Origin: Candidatus Omnitrophota bacterium
Lineage (GTDB): Bacteria > Omnitrophota > Gorgyraeia > Zapsychrales > Zapsychraceae
Length of the DNA: 41,910 bases
Direction: 5' to 3'
Assembly (NCBI GenBank): GCA_018062515.1
Contig: JAGOSC010000020.1
Coordinates: forward strand, 1-41,910
The notes under the pieces were generated by a model. The model was not told the DNA's origin. It ran no database searches and worked only from the letters and a program-made list of their open reading frames with translations. Of the stretch, positions 16,284 through 25,984 are shown one piece after another (the first letter of the stretch is position 1; each line of letters opens with the position of its first letter). The translations under genes were made by a program, and so were the position numbers.

Positions 16284-17131
16284 CGTGTGTTGATCATAAT
16301 ATTGTCAATCAGTCTTGCCTTGGAAAACTTTACGGCTAGAGCAATCAATATCTTTCCTTTAATCTGTTTTATCGGTTGTAAGTTATCTGTATGGACGCAT
16401 TCAACGTAATCAATGACGGCGCTTGTATTCTTTTGGATATTTGTACGGATAAATGAAGTGATGGCTTGCGCTTTTCGTTCTCCAGCTTTAATTAAACCGG
16501 CAGATTCTTTTAAAGATTGGTAAAGAATACTTGCTTCCTTTCGTTCACTTGGCGATAAGTATATGTTTCGTGAGCTCATCGCCAAACCATCTTTTTCCCT
16601 CACCGTCGGACATATCTTTACTTTACACGGATAATTCAAATCCTTCACCATTTGCGTTAAAACAATGGCTTGCTGGGCGTCTTTTTGTCCTAAGTAAACG
16701 GTGTTGGGTTGAATGATATTTAATAATTTTCCAACAATGGTTGTCACCCCTCGGAAATGACCGGGACGCGATCGTCCGCATAATGTCTGGGTCAAACCTT
16801 CGTTTACAATATAAGAACAAAATCCCTTCGGATAAATTATTTTGTTCGACGGTAAAAAAATTATATCAACATTTTCTTTCTTTGCCAATAAAATGTCTTT
16901 TTTTTTATCTCGAGGATACGAGGAGAAATCCTCTTTTTTGTGATCAAATTGGGAGGGGTTAACGTAAATGCTTAAAATGCTTATATCATTTTCTCGTCGA
17001 GATCTGCGTAAAAGTGATGCGTGTCCCTCATGCAGCGCTCCCATCGTCGGAACAAATCCGATGGATAGTTCATTTTGAGTAAAATATTTAATTTTTTTCT
17101 TTAAGGGAATGATTGAATTAAAGATTTGCAT
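16280..17131 (-). CDS. panC: pantothenate synthetase
   Basis: ATP-dependent ligation of pantoate and beta-alanine to pantothenate, the start of coenzyme A synthesis. The 283 aa hold the nucleotidyltransferase motif FVPTMGALHEGHASLL (HxGH-like HEGH), then RSRPGHFRGVTTIV and YLGQKDAQQ, and the KMSKS-like loop region around MSSRNIYLSP. I chose the ATG at 17131 because the MQIFNS start matches the family; an in-frame ATG at 17152 adds 7 residues. Either start overlaps the end of folK. Other pan genes are absent from the window. Confidence 0.95.
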   Translation of the reverse strand: MQIFNSIIPLKKKIKYFTQNELSIGFVPTMGALHEGHASLLRRSRRENDISILSIYVNPSQFDHKKEDFSSYPRDKKKDILLAKKENVDIIFLPSNKIIYPKGFCSYIVNEGLTQTLCGRSRPGHFRGVTTIVGKLLNIIQPNTVYLGQKDAQQAIVLTQMVKDLNYPCKVKICPTVREKDGLAMSSRNIYLSPSERKEASILYQSLKESAGLIKAGERKAQAITSFIRTNIQKNTSAVIDYVECVHTDNLQPIKQIKGKILIALAVKFSKARLIDNIMINTR

Positions 17132-17549
17132 AATTAAGTTTGTTAACGACATCCGGCGCGATTTCTTTTAAAGGCTGCATGACAAAATTTCGTTCAAGCA
17201 TTCGTGGATGAGGAACAATAAGATCAGGATCTTTAATTTTTTTTTGGCCATATAGCAATATATCGAGATCGATTGGGCGCGGACCATTGAGTCCGGTACC
17301 CGTACGTCCTAAAATCTGCTCAATTCTTTTTAATGTGTTCAATAATGGATGGGGTTTCAAGGCGGTTTCTGCTTCAACAACAGCGTTTAAATATTTATTT
17401 TGCGGCGGACCGCCGACCGGTTCGGTTTCCAGGACCGTCGATATCCGTAAAACGTTAACATCATATTCTTCCAGCAAATCCAGTGCACGGTGAATATTTT
17501 GTAAACGTTTCCCCATATTAGTACCGATGCCGAGATAAACTTTTGTCAA
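17118..17549 (-). CDS. folK: HPPK, canonical copy (6-hydroxymethyl-dihydropterin pyrophosphokinase)
   Basis: Transfers pyrophosphate from ATP to 6-hydroxymethyl-7,8-dihydropterin for folate synthesis. The 143 aa show the full set of HPPK motifs: GIGTNMG at the N-terminus, ETEPVGGPPQ, GPRPIDLDILLYG with both catalytic Asp, and VPHPRMLERNFVMQPL with the His, Arg and Phe of the active-site loop. The start codon is TTG at 17547-17549, touching the TAG stop of dapL (TAGTTG), so translation is probably coupled to dapL. A second, divergent folK lies at 37062-37448. This copy looks the active one. Confidence 0.93.
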   Translation of the reverse strand: MTKVYLGIGTNMGKRLQNIHRALDLLEEYDVNVLRISTVLETEPVGGPPQNKYLNAVVEAETALKPHPLLNTLKRIEQILGRTGTGLNGPRPIDLDILLYGQKKIKDPDLIVPHPRMLERNFVMQPLKEIAPDVVNKLNYANL

Positions 17550-18728
17550 CTAAAGTACCTTTTTTAATCGTTCGATAGCTTGCTTAAGCCGTTCTGATTC
17601 GACGGTAATAGCCATGCGGATGAAACCTTCACCGGCGGGACCAAAGCCGTTTCCCGGCGTCGCGACGATATCGGCTTTATCCAAGAATGCTTTGGAACAT
17701 TCCATGGAGGTTTTAAAACCTTTTGGAATTCTTGCCCAAACATAAAAAGCGGCTTTAGGCGCAGGAATTCTCCAACCAATTTTTTCTAATCCACTGATTA
17801 AACAATCACGTCGATCTTGATATAATGCGCGCATATTTTCTGTTACAGATGGGCCACTTTTTAAAGCGGCAATACCGGCGACTTGTATAGCCGTAAAAAT
17901 TCCGGAATCATAATTCGTTTTAACTTTGGATAAAGCCGCGATTAAAGTCGCATTCCCGCAGGCCCAACCTAAACGCCATCCCGTCATGTAATATGTTTTT
18001 GACATGGAATGAAACTCAATAGCAACATCCTTAGCTCCATCAATTTCTAATATACTTAATGGTTTATTTCCATCGAAGTACACTTCCGAATAGGCCATAT
18101 CTGACAAAATAATAATGCTGTTTTCACGGGCAAAAGCGACTAACTGTTCATAAAATTTTCTTGTCGCCACGGCGGAAATCGGATTATTAGGATAATTGAT
18201 AACGATCATCTTGGCATCTTTATGCGGTTCGAGCGATTTGATATCCGGCAACCAACCTTTACTTTCTTCAAGAGGAACATTAACAATGACGCCTCCGGCG
18301 AATTGAATCGTTGGACGATACGCTGGATAGGCAGGATCGGTCAATAAAACTTTATCTCCTGGGTTAATCACGCCGAGCGGTAAATGCGCGATCCCTTCTT
18401 TTGAACCGATAAGTGGATAAATTTCTGTATCCGTGTCGAGAGATACATTAAACCGCGCTTTAAACCATGATCCGATTTCTATTCTTAAAGCAGGTAAACC
18501 GGCGTCGAGGGCATAATGATGATAACTTCCGTCGTCCACCGCTTTTTTTAATGCCTCGATAATATGTTTTGGTGTCGGATAATCTGGATCACCAATGCCT
18601 AAGTTAATCACGTCCCGGCCCTGAGCTATGGCGGCTCGCTTAGCTTTATCGATTTCAACGAATAAATATGGCGGTAAATTTTTTAAACGATCAGCAAATT
18701 CGATTCTTGGATCAGTTTGAGTACTCAT
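17550..18728 (-). CDS. dapL: LL-diaminopimelate aminotransferase
   Basis: PLP enzyme that converts tetrahydrodipicolinate directly to LL-diaminopimelate, bypassing DapD, DapC and DapE. The 392 aa are a fold-type I aminotransferase with GIGDPDYPTP near the N-terminus, the PLP-contact pattern INYPNNP, and the lysine motif SMSKTYYMTGWRLGW. It follows dapB by 23 bp and is the last lysine gene in the run. The absence of dapD, dapC and dapE near the other dap genes supports DapL over a generic aspartate or alanine aminotransferase. DapL occurs in Chlamydiae, plants, spirochaetes and several candidate phyla. Confidence 0.9.
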   Translation of the reverse strand: MSTQTDPRIEFADRLKNLPPYLFVEIDKAKRAAIAQGRDVINLGIGDPDYPTPKHIIEALKKAVDDGSYHHYALDAGLPALRIEIGSWFKARFNVSLDTDTEIYPLIGSKEGIAHLPLGVINPGDKVLLTDPAYPAYRPTIQFAGGVIVNVPLEESKGWLPDIKSLEPHKDAKMIVINYPNNPISAVATRKFYEQLVAFARENSIIILSDMAYSEVYFDGNKPLSILEIDGAKDVAIEFHSMSKTYYMTGWRLGWACGNATLIAALSKVKTNYDSGIFTAIQVAGIAALKSGPSVTENMRALYQDRRDCLISGLEKIGWRIPAPKAAFYVWARIPKGFKTSMECSKAFLDKADIVATPGNGFGPAGEGFIRMAITVESERLKQAIERLKKVL

Positions 18729-18751
18729 GAAACGTTTTTCCTTTCTTGAAT

Positions 18752-19471
18752 CTATGAATTAAAGCCCAGAACATCTTGCATGTTATAAAGTCCTGGTTTT
18801 TTAGATTGTAAAAATTTAGCGGCGGTTAAAGCGCCTTTCGCGAACATACCACGATCTTTGGCGTGATGTGAAATAGTTAACACATCTTCATTGGATTCAA
18901 AACGAATCGAATGATCCCCGATGACTTCTCCTTCGCGAATGGATTCGATATTAGCCAATTTTATTTTTGAAAATTTCTCAGCGGTTTCAGCCATTGTTTT
19001 AGCTGTACCCGATGGTTTGTCTTTTTTATGAATATGATGTGTTTCCGTCAAGGAAATATGAACCGGATCAATCTTGGTGGCGGCGATTTCAATCATTTTG
19101 AATAAGGTATTCACACCAATCGACATGTTCGTCGATAAAACAATGGGAATGATCTTCGCAGCCTTTTTAATCTCTTCGGTTTGTTCAGCTGTAAAACCGG
19201 TTGTTCCAATAACCATAGGAACTTTATGCTTGGCCGCCGTTTTTACATTATCCATCGTCCCTTCGGGTAAAGTGAATTCAATTAAAGCATCACATCCTTT
19301 TAAAACGCTATTGTCCGTCGAGATTTTGATTCCGTGAAGAGTTTCACGATTTTTTGGATGATCTTTATGTTCCAAAAGAACTGTCACTTTAAAAGCAGGA
19401 TCGGCCAAGGCCATTTTTGTAATGGCCTGTCCCATTCGTCCTTGTGCACCACTGATGGCTAAGTTAATCAT
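18752..19471 (-). CDS. dapB: 4-hydroxy-tetrahydrodipicolinate reductase
   Basis: NAD(P)H-dependent reductase of the lysine/peptidoglycan DAP pathway. The 239 aa are a little short for the family (about 250-270). The Rossmann motif GAQGRMGQAI (about 8-17) and the substrate motif ETHHIHKKDKPSGTAK (with the catalytic His pair and Lys) are intact, as is the nicotinamide region IGTTGF. It is 10 bp after dapA and acts on its product. Immediate neighbours dapA, dapF and dapL make the function secure. Confidence 0.97.
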   Translation of the reverse strand: MINLAISGAQGRMGQAITKMALADPAFKVTVLLEHKDHPKNRETLHGIKISTDNSVLKGCDALIEFTLPEGTMDNVKTAAKHKVPMVIGTTGFTAEQTEEIKKAAKIIPIVLSTNMSIGVNTLFKMIEIAATKIDPVHISLTETHHIHKKDKPSGTAKTMAETAEKFSKIKLANIESIREGEVIGDHSIRFESNEDVLTISHHAKDRGMFAKGALTAAKFLQSKKPGLYNMQDVLGFNS

Positions 19472-19481
19472 AAGTATTTTC

Positions 19482-20366
19482 CTAAACAGCCGCTGTGAGG
19501 CCGTAAGCAGCTAATGCGTTTTTAACTTTTTCCAAATTTTCATCTTCCATATCACATAATGGTAAACGAACATTTCCTGAACAAAGTCCAAGGAGCTCGA
19601 CGGCTTTTTTGACCGGAATAGGATTTGTTTCCACAAACATGGCGGCAATTAATGGCAACATTTTTTCGTTTAGCGCATAGGCTTCTTTTTTCTTTCCACT
19701 GTTATAAAGGTCAATCATCGTCACAACATCGTTCGGAATAATATTAGCTACGACGGAAATAACGCCTTTACCGCCTAATTCCATCATCGGGAGTGTCAAT
19801 GCATCATCACCGGAAAGGATGAGAAAATTTTTACCACAAGCCTTAATGACTTCTTCAACTTGCTTTAAAGAACCGGACGCCTCTTTAACGCCGATAATAT
19901 TTTTACAATCACGGGCTAGTTTAGCTACCGTCGCTGTTTCAATATTTCTCGCGGTTCTTCCTTCAATATTATAAAGAATGATCGGAATTTTTACACTGTC
20001 CGCTACGGCTTTAAAGTGAAGATACAATCCTTTTTGCGTCGGTTTATTATAATAAGGAGTAACAACCAAAGCGCCATCTGCTCCAACATGTTCAGCGTGT
20101 TGTGTAAGCATAATCGCTTCCGCTGTTGAATTTGATCCTGTTCCTGCAATAACCGGGATTTTTTTATTGACAGCTTGAACAGTGACTTCAACGACGCGAT
20201 TATGTTCTTCTGTCGTTAATGTCGGAGATTCTCCGGTCGTTCCGCAAGGAACAATTCCGTTGGTTCCGTTTTCAATTTGAAATTTCACAAGGTCATATAT
20301 TTTTCTTTCATCAACACCCTTTTCGTTAAAAGGTGTGACTAAAGCGACGATTGATCCTTTAAACAT
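19482..20366 (-). CDS. dapA: 4-hydroxy-tetrahydrodipicolinate synthase
   Basis: Condenses pyruvate and aspartate semialdehyde, the committed step to DAP and lysine. The 294 aa carry PCGTTGESPTL (about 40-50), Tyr132, and the Schiff-base Lys161 in IGVKEASGS, all in standard positions. The motif after Tyr132 reads NIEGRTARN; most family members have a Pro where this has Glu135, a small oddity next to the substrate-carboxylate Arg. Start is the ATG at 20366 with GGAGGT 5 bp before it; the upstream in-frame GTG at 20378 would include the ribosome site. It is 29 bp after dapF. Confidence 0.97.
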   Translation of the reverse strand: MFKGSIVALVTPFNEKGVDERKIYDLVKFQIENGTNGIVPCGTTGESPTLTTEEHNRVVEVTVQAVNKKIPVIAGTGSNSTAEAIMLTQHAEHVGADGALVVTPYYNKPTQKGLYLHFKAVADSVKIPIILYNIEGRTARNIETATVAKLARDCKNIIGVKEASGSLKQVEEVIKACGKNFLILSGDDALTLPMMELGGKGVISVVANIIPNDVVTMIDLYNSGKKKEAYALNEKMLPLIAAMFVETNPIPVKKAVELLGLCSGNVRLPLCDMEDENLEKVKNALAAYGLTAAV

Positions 20367-20395
20367 AATTACCTCCACTGATTAACATCGATGCA

Positions 20396-21220
20396 TTAAA
20401 AATAATATTCACCTTTGGCAATAAATTTTGCGCTTCCCTGAAGATGAACATTTGTAACTGTACAGTCATTAATGTCGAATGTGACTTTAAGAATTTCCTG
20501 ACTTTTGGTGCGGACTTTCATTTTAGCGTTCTTCTTATTAATGATATCCGGGTTTAAATATAAGTAGGACACAATGGCAGCGGCCACACTTCCTGTCCCG
20601 CAGGCCTTCGTTTCATCTTCGACACCTCGTTCATACGTGCGGCAATCGACTAAATCTTGTCCTAAAATTTGAACAAAATTAGCATTTGTTCCTCGGGGTT
20701 TAAATTCTTCGTGAAAACGGATTTTTGAACCAATCGTTTTTACGTCGATCTTATCAAGGCCTTCGACAAAAATAATGGTATGCGGAACGCCCGTATCAAT
20801 GTAATGAACCTTCATGTCCCGTCCATCGACCTCAATAGTAATATCCGGCCGATAATCTTTCGGATTGCTTAAACGTATATTAGCGGATTCTCCTACAGCT
20901 TGCGCCTCGAGGACACCCGCTAAAGTTTCCATGGTGAATATTTTCTTTCGAGGTTTCGCATTTTTGACAATATAAGCGGCCATACAACGTGCCCCATTAC
21001 CGCACATTTCAGCTTCTGAACCATCCGCGTTAATAATGCGCATTTTATAATCGGCTTTTGGAGATTTACTATATAACAATAAACCATCCGCTCCGACGCC
21101 GTTAGAACGATCACAAACGCTCAAAGCTAGATTTTTGAAATTCATTTTCGTTTTATTGGCGTCAATGATAATGAAATCATTACCCGCGCCGGCCATTTTT
21201 TCAAATTGTATTCTTTTCAT
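20396..21220 (-). CDS. dapF: diaminopimelate epimerase
   Basis: PLP-independent epimerase turning LL-DAP (the DapL product) into meso-DAP for lysine and peptidoglycan. The 274 aa show both catalytic cysteines in family context: Cys73 in EMCGNGARC and Cys207 in KACGTGSVAAA. The N-terminal GAGNDFIIID and the TGVPHTIIFVE segment are also typical. It begins 6 bp after lysA, the gene using its product. Nothing unusual is seen. Confidence 0.97.
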   Translation of the reverse strand: MKRIQFEKMAGAGNDFIIIDANKTKMNFKNLALSVCDRSNGVGADGLLLYSKSPKADYKMRIINADGSEAEMCGNGARCMAAYIVKNAKPRKKIFTMETLAGVLEAQAVGESANIRLSNPKDYRPDITIEVDGRDMKVHYIDTGVPHTIIFVEGLDKIDVKTIGSKIRFHEEFKPRGTNANFVQILGQDLVDCRTYERGVEDETKACGTGSVAAAIVSYLYLNPDIINKKNAKMKVRTKSQEILKVTFDINDCTVTNVHLQGSAKFIAKGEYYF

Positions 21221-21226
21221 CGTATT

Positions 21227-22483
21227 TTATTTTAGGAAACTAGGTATCCGTTCACCTTTAACAAGTTCATCAAATGTTTGACGTTGACGAGATAATTCGT
21301 ATTTGTTACCTTTCACAAATGCAATCGGGACATTTCCTCTCATGTTGTAGTTACTGGCCATAACAGAGCAATAAGCGCCCGCGCTCATCAAAGCAATGAG
21401 ATCATTCTTTTTTAAAATGGGTAGCGGCCGGTCTTTCGCAAAAAAATCACCACTTTCACAAATAGGTCCGACAACATCCATTAATACTTTCTTTCCAGTT
21501 TTTTTCTTAAGCGGAACAATTTCATGATATGACCCATATAGTGTCGGTCGGATAAGATCATTCATCCCTCCGTCAACAATCAGGAATTTTTTAACACCAT
21601 TATCCTTTAAATAGAGAACCTTGGTTACAAAAATTCCCGCATTACCGCAAATAAAGCGTCCGGGTTCCATAATAATTTTCAAACCAGTCTTTTTAAGTAA
21701 TGGCAGCACATTCTCAGCGAAAATTTTAGCCGTTTGTGGCTTTTCATCCTTATAAATGATGCCCAGCCCACCGCCCATATCCAAATATTCTAAAAGAATG
21801 CCGTCGGCTTTTAATTTCTCCTGAAATTCAATGACCTTTTCTAAAGCCTTGATAAACGGTTCCCCCGTCGTTATTTGTGATCCAATATGAACATGTAATC
21901 CGCTAAAATGTATATGTGTGTATTTTTTGGTCTGCTTCATGATTTTTTGAGCTGTAGCTAAATCGATCCCGAATTTATTCTTTAACGTTCCTGTCACAAC
22001 CTGAGAATATGTCGGCGCAGCTACATCCGGATTAATTCTTAGAGCGACTTTAACATGTTTTTTATTTTTCTTTGCGATACGGTTGATCTCATCCAATTCC
22101 GGCAGTGACTCGACGTTAAAGAGTAATATCCCGGCATTCATGGCTAAGGTGATCTCTTCTTCTGTCTTCCCGACAGAAGCAAATACGACCTTTTTCGGAT
22201 CAGCCCCCGCCAAGAGGACTTTCTTTAATTCTCCGACGGAAACAATATCGAATCCAGCTCCCTGGTTGATTAATGTTTTAAGGACTGCGAGATTATCGTT
22301 TGACTTCATCGCGAAACAAATCAGCGGTTGTACGTCTTTAAAAGCTTCTTTAATTTTTGTGAAATGATCGACTAAAGTATTGTGGCTGTAAACATAGCAC
22401 GGTGTGCCTATTTTCTCGACAATGTCTGAAATCTTAACTGATTCACAATAAAGTTCATTCTTTTTAAATTTAAAATCGTGCAT
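21227..22483 (-). CDS. lysA: diaminopimelate decarboxylase
   Basis: Last step of lysine synthesis, PLP-dependent decarboxylation of meso-DAP. The 418 aa have the fold-type III PLP lysine in CFAMKSNDNLAVL (about residue 59), HIGSQI (about 200), GGGLGI, EPGR (about 273) and the catalytic Cys region VGPICESGDFFA. It is 16 bp downstream of argH and joins the arginine and lysine halves of the run. Length and motifs fit LysA better than ornithine or carboxynorspermidine decarboxylases. Confidence 0.97.
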   Translation of the reverse strand: MHDFKFKKNELYCESVKISDIVEKIGTPCYVYSHNTLVDHFTKIKEAFKDVQPLICFAMKSNDNLAVLKTLINQGAGFDIVSVGELKKVLLAGADPKKVVFASVGKTEEEITLAMNAGILLFNVESLPELDEINRIAKKNKKHVKVALRINPDVAAPTYSQVVTGTLKNKFGIDLATAQKIMKQTKKYTHIHFSGLHVHIGSQITTGEPFIKALEKVIEFQEKLKADGILLEYLDMGGGLGIIYKDEKPQTAKIFAENVLPLLKKTGLKIIMEPGRFICGNAGIFVTKVLYLKDNGVKKFLIVDGGMNDLIRPTLYGSYHEIVPLKKKTGKKVLMDVVGPICESGDFFAKDRPLPILKKNDLIALMSAGAYCSVMASNYNMRGNVPIAFVKGNKYELSRQRQTFDELVKGERIPSFLK

Positions 22484-22499
22484 GGATGACTAACCTTTA

Positions 22500-23873
22500 T
22501 TAATTTAAGTTCTTTTTCCAGAATTTAAGTTGTTGTTCAATGGATTGTGGCGACGTTGAACCGAAGGATTTCTTATTTCTTACGGATGATTCAGCATTCA
22601 ATAATTTTTTTACGCCATGATCGAGTTTCAGATGATACTTCTTTAATTCTTTCTCTGACAAATCAACAATTTTATTTCCTTTATCGGCGCAATCCTTAAT
22701 TAAACGCCCGATTGTGTCATGGGCTTCGCGGTAGGAAACACCTTTTGAAATTAAATATTCCATCATATCGACGGAGAAAAATGATTCATTATCCAGTTTT
22801 TCCGCAATTTTTGATTCATTTACTTTAAGAGTATCAAACAATTTTGTCAATAATGGCAGAATCATTTGCATTTTCTCGACGGATTCAAATAAAGGCGGCT
22901 TGTCTAATTGAAGATCTCGATTATACGTCAACGGCAATCCTTTTAATAAAACGAAAAGTTTGTTTAAATTTCCTAGAATTGTAGCACTTTCTCCTCGGAT
23001 TAATTCAAGAATATCCGGATTTTTCTTATGGGGCATGATGGATGACCCCGTGCACAAAGACCAGTCAATATTAACAAAATTAAATTCGCTCGTTGCCCAA
23101 ATAATCATATCTTCCGCTATTCGTGAAAAATGCGTCCCCATCATTGCCAGATGTGAAACCGATTCAATAATAAAGTCTCGGTCACTGACCGCGTCCATAC
23201 TGTTTTGGCTCGTCGCTAAAAATCCTAATAACTCTGTCACACATTTTCGATCAGTCGGTAAAGTTGTTCCTGATAAGGCGCAGCTGCCCAGCGGATTAAC
23301 ATCCATACGGACAATCGCATCTTTTAAACGGCTTTTGTCCCGTTCTAACATTTCAACGTAGGCCAACATATGATGAGCTAATAGAACAACCTGCGCAGAT
23401 TGTAAATGAGTATAAGCCGGAATAAGAGTTTTTTTATGTTTCGTAGCAAATTTTAGAATTGATTTCTGTAGAACAGTGATAGCTTCGACAATCAAATTCA
23501 GTTCCACCAGGCAATAAAGCTTCATATCCAGAACAATTAAATCATTTCGAGATCGGGCTGTATGCAGCTTGTCCGCCGCTGTTCCGATATTTTTCTTCAG
23601 GACGGACTGAATATTCGAATGAACATCTTCTTCATTCGCGTCAAATTCAAATTTTCCGTTTTGAATTTTTTGGCCAATCGCTTTAAGCCCTTTGACAATT
23701 TTATCAGCATCAGATTTTGGAATGATTTTGCACTTGCCAAGCATTTTGGCATGAGCAATTCCGCCGATACAATCATACAGAGCTAGACGGTAATCGTACC
23801 CGATACTAAAACTAAATTGATCGGCCAATTGATCAGTTTTTCCTTTAAATCGGCTGCCCCAAAATTTTGCCAT
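22500..23873 (-). CDS. argH: argininosuccinate lyase
   Basis: Splits argininosuccinate to arginine and fumarate. The 457 aa belong to the fumarase/aspartase superfamily with the signature GSSIMPHKKNPDILELIRGE (about 279-298), the N-terminal region EEDVHSNIQ, and HTARSRNDL around the substrate site. The catalytic Ser of the signature loop is present. It follows argG by 7 bp and precedes lysA by 16 bp. Confidence 0.98.
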   Translation of the reverse strand: MAKFWGSRFKGKTDQLADQFSFSIGYDYRLALYDCIGGIAHAKMLGKCKIIPKSDADKIVKGLKAIGQKIQNGKFEFDANEEDVHSNIQSVLKKNIGTAADKLHTARSRNDLIVLDMKLYCLVELNLIVEAITVLQKSILKFATKHKKTLIPAYTHLQSAQVVLLAHHMLAYVEMLERDKSRLKDAIVRMDVNPLGSCALSGTTLPTDRKCVTELLGFLATSQNSMDAVSDRDFIIESVSHLAMMGTHFSRIAEDMIIWATSEFNFVNIDWSLCTGSSIMPHKKNPDILELIRGESATILGNLNKLFVLLKGLPLTYNRDLQLDKPPLFESVEKMQMILPLLTKLFDTLKVNESKIAEKLDNESFFSVDMMEYLISKGVSYREAHDTIGRLIKDCADKGNKIVDLSEKELKKYHLKLDHGVKKLLNAESSVRNKKSFGSTSPQSIEQQLKFWKKNLN

Positions 23874-23880
23874 AACAACC

Positions 23881-25050
23881 TCACTTCATGAACGGCGTCG
23901 CCCACAGGTGATTAAAACCAGCGGCGAGTGATTGATCAAACTGATCACCTTCTCCATACGTAGCTAATTTTTCTTTATAACGTGAAAACTTCGATTTTCG
24001 TCCCACCACTCGGCAACACCCCTTAAATAATTTTAAACGCACTGTTCCCGTCGTGGTTTCATGAACTTTATCGAAAAATAAATCCATTTGTTCTTTGAGT
24101 GGTGTGAACCAAAGGCCATTATAAGTTAATTCACCATATTTTTGCGATAAAACTTCTTTTTGCCGCATCGTATCTCGATCAAGAACCAAAGATTCCAACT
24201 CCCTAAGGGCTGTGTTTAATAAAGCGCCGCCCGGATTCTCATAAATTTCACGAGATTTAATTCCGACGAGGCGGTTCTCGATCATATCAACACGCCCGAT
24301 GGAATGACGTCCGCCGATCTCGTTTAACTTTTTAACAATAGCAACAGGACTATAGGCTTTGTCGTCGACCTTAACAGGAATACCTTTCTCAAAACTGATT
24401 TCAACATACTCAGGTGTATTAGGTGTCTTTAAAGGATCCGTTGTCATGGCATAAATTTCTTCCGGCGGTTCACACCAAGGATCTTCAAGTACACCACATT
24501 CAATGGCTCGTCCGTACAAATTGATGTCGATACTGTAAGGGCTTTTTTTCGTAACATCAATTTCAATATTTTGTGATTTTAAATAATCCATTTCCTCATT
24601 ACGCGTCTTAAATTCCCAAACGCGGACAGGTGCAATGATTTCTAATTTCGGCGCCATCAAACGATAAACGGTTTCAAAGCGGACTTGATCATTCCCTTTT
24701 CCTGTGCAACCATGCACCAACCCTGTCGCTTTTTCTTCTAAAGCAATTTCGACCTGATGTTTAGCAATCAAGGGTCGAGATAATGCACACGCCAATAAAT
24801 ATTTATTTTCATACGCCGCTCCGGCTCTTAATGCCTTTAACGCAAAATCCTCAATCAATTCTTGTTGAAGGTTAAGGCAAATCGCTTTGGATGCCCCGGA
24901 CTTTATAGCTTTTTTCTTAATAGCCGTGAAATCTTGTCCTTGACCGACGTCGGCAATGAACGCAATCGTTTCATAACCTTTATTTTTTAGCCAAGGAATG
25001 ATACAGGATGTGTCTAATCCTCCCGAATAGGCTAATACAACTTTTTTCAT
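23881..25050 (-). CDS. argG: argininosuccinate synthase
   Basis: ATP-dependent condensation of citrulline and aspartate. The 389 aa start with the PP-loop AYSGGLDTSCI (about 8-18) and include VHGCTGKGNDQVRFE and the SPYSIDINLYGRAIECG segment that binds substrates. Length fits the short bacterial class. It lies 10 bp after argF and 7 bp before argH, giving the order of pathway steps. Confidence 0.98.
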   Translation of the reverse strand: MKKVVLAYSGGLDTSCIIPWLKNKGYETIAFIADVGQGQDFTAIKKKAIKSGASKAICLNLQQELIEDFALKALRAGAAYENKYLLACALSRPLIAKHQVEIALEEKATGLVHGCTGKGNDQVRFETVYRLMAPKLEIIAPVRVWEFKTRNEEMDYLKSQNIEIDVTKKSPYSIDINLYGRAIECGVLEDPWCEPPEEIYAMTTDPLKTPNTPEYVEISFEKGIPVKVDDKAYSPVAIVKKLNEIGGRHSIGRVDMIENRLVGIKSREIYENPGGALLNTALRELESLVLDRDTMRQKEVLSQKYGELTYNGLWFTPLKEQMDLFFDKVHETTTGTVRLKLFKGCCRVVGRKSKFSRYKEKLATYGEGDQFDQSLAAGFNHLWATPFMK

Positions 25051-25060
25051 AGCTTGCTCC

Positions 25061-25984
25061 TTACCAGGTGTTAAAAATAAAATTCATAATTGCTTTTTGA
25101 ATGTGTAAGCGGTTTTCCGCTTGATCAAAAACAATTGAGTGCGGACCATCGATAATATCAGCTGTGACTTCTTCACCACGATGAGCGGGTAAACAATGCA
25201 TAAAAATATAATTTGGATCAGCCAACGCCGCTAATTCTGAATTGATTTGAAATCCTTGAAAATCCTTTAATCTTTTTTCCCGTTCATCTTCCTGCCCCAT
25301 GCTGACCCACACGTCGGCATAAATGACATGGGCTTTATGTACAGCGTCTTGAGGTGAACTGAATAATGTTAAATTCGCGTGTGATTCTAAAGCCAATTTT
25401 GTCGCATCTTGAACAATAACCGAATTAGGTTCATATCCTTTTGGAGTGGAAATATTCACATTTACACCCAATTTCGCCGCTCCTAACATTAATGAATGAC
25501 ATACATTGTTTCCATCTCCGACGTAGGCGATTGTTAATCCCTCTAGTCTTTTAAACTTTTCTCGAATAGAAAAAATATCGGTCAATCCTTGGCAGGGATG
25601 ATAAAGATCAGATAAGCCATTGATAATCGGTATAGTAGCATTTTTCGCCAATTCAATTACATCGTCGTGGTCATAGGTTCGGGCAACGATACCATTTAAA
25701 TAACGCGACAATGTTTTAGCCACGTCGGCGGTTGACTCACGAATACCCAAATTAATTTCTTCCGGCCCTAAATACACGCAATTTCCCGCCATCTGAGAAA
25801 TACCTACCTCAAATGATACGCGGGTACGATTCGATGGTTTTTGGAAAATCAAACCGATTGTTTTCCCTTTTAATAAATTCGCAGAATGGCTACGATCATG
25901 TTTCATCTCCATCGCTGTACCAAATAAACGTAAAATTTCTTCCTTACTTAAACAGTCAATGCTGATAAAATCTCTTTTTTTCAT
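25061..25984 (-). CDS. argF: ornithine carbamoyltransferase
   Basis: Makes citrulline from ornithine and carbamoyl phosphate. The 307 aa show the carbamoyl-phosphate motif SNRTRVSFE (about 56), HPCQGLTD, an ornithine-side segment WVSMGQE, and HCLPAHRGEEVT with the catalytic Cys. SMG motif and HCLPAHRG separate it from acetylornithine or aspartate carbamoyltransferases. It overlaps argD by 4 bp. carA and carB are not in the window. Confidence 0.97.
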   Translation of the reverse strand: MKKRDFISIDCLSKEEILRLFGTAMEMKHDRSHSANLLKGKTIGLIFQKPSNRTRVSFEVGISQMAGNCVYLGPEEINLGIRESTADVAKTLSRYLNGIVARTYDHDDVIELAKNATIPIINGLSDLYHPCQGLTDIFSIREKFKRLEGLTIAYVGDGNNVCHSLMLGAAKLGVNVNISTPKGYEPNSVIVQDATKLALESHANLTLFSSPQDAVHKAHVIYADVWVSMGQEDEREKRLKDFQGFQINSELAALADPNYIFMHCLPAHRGEEVTADIIDGPHSIVFDQAENRLHIQKAIMNFIFNTW

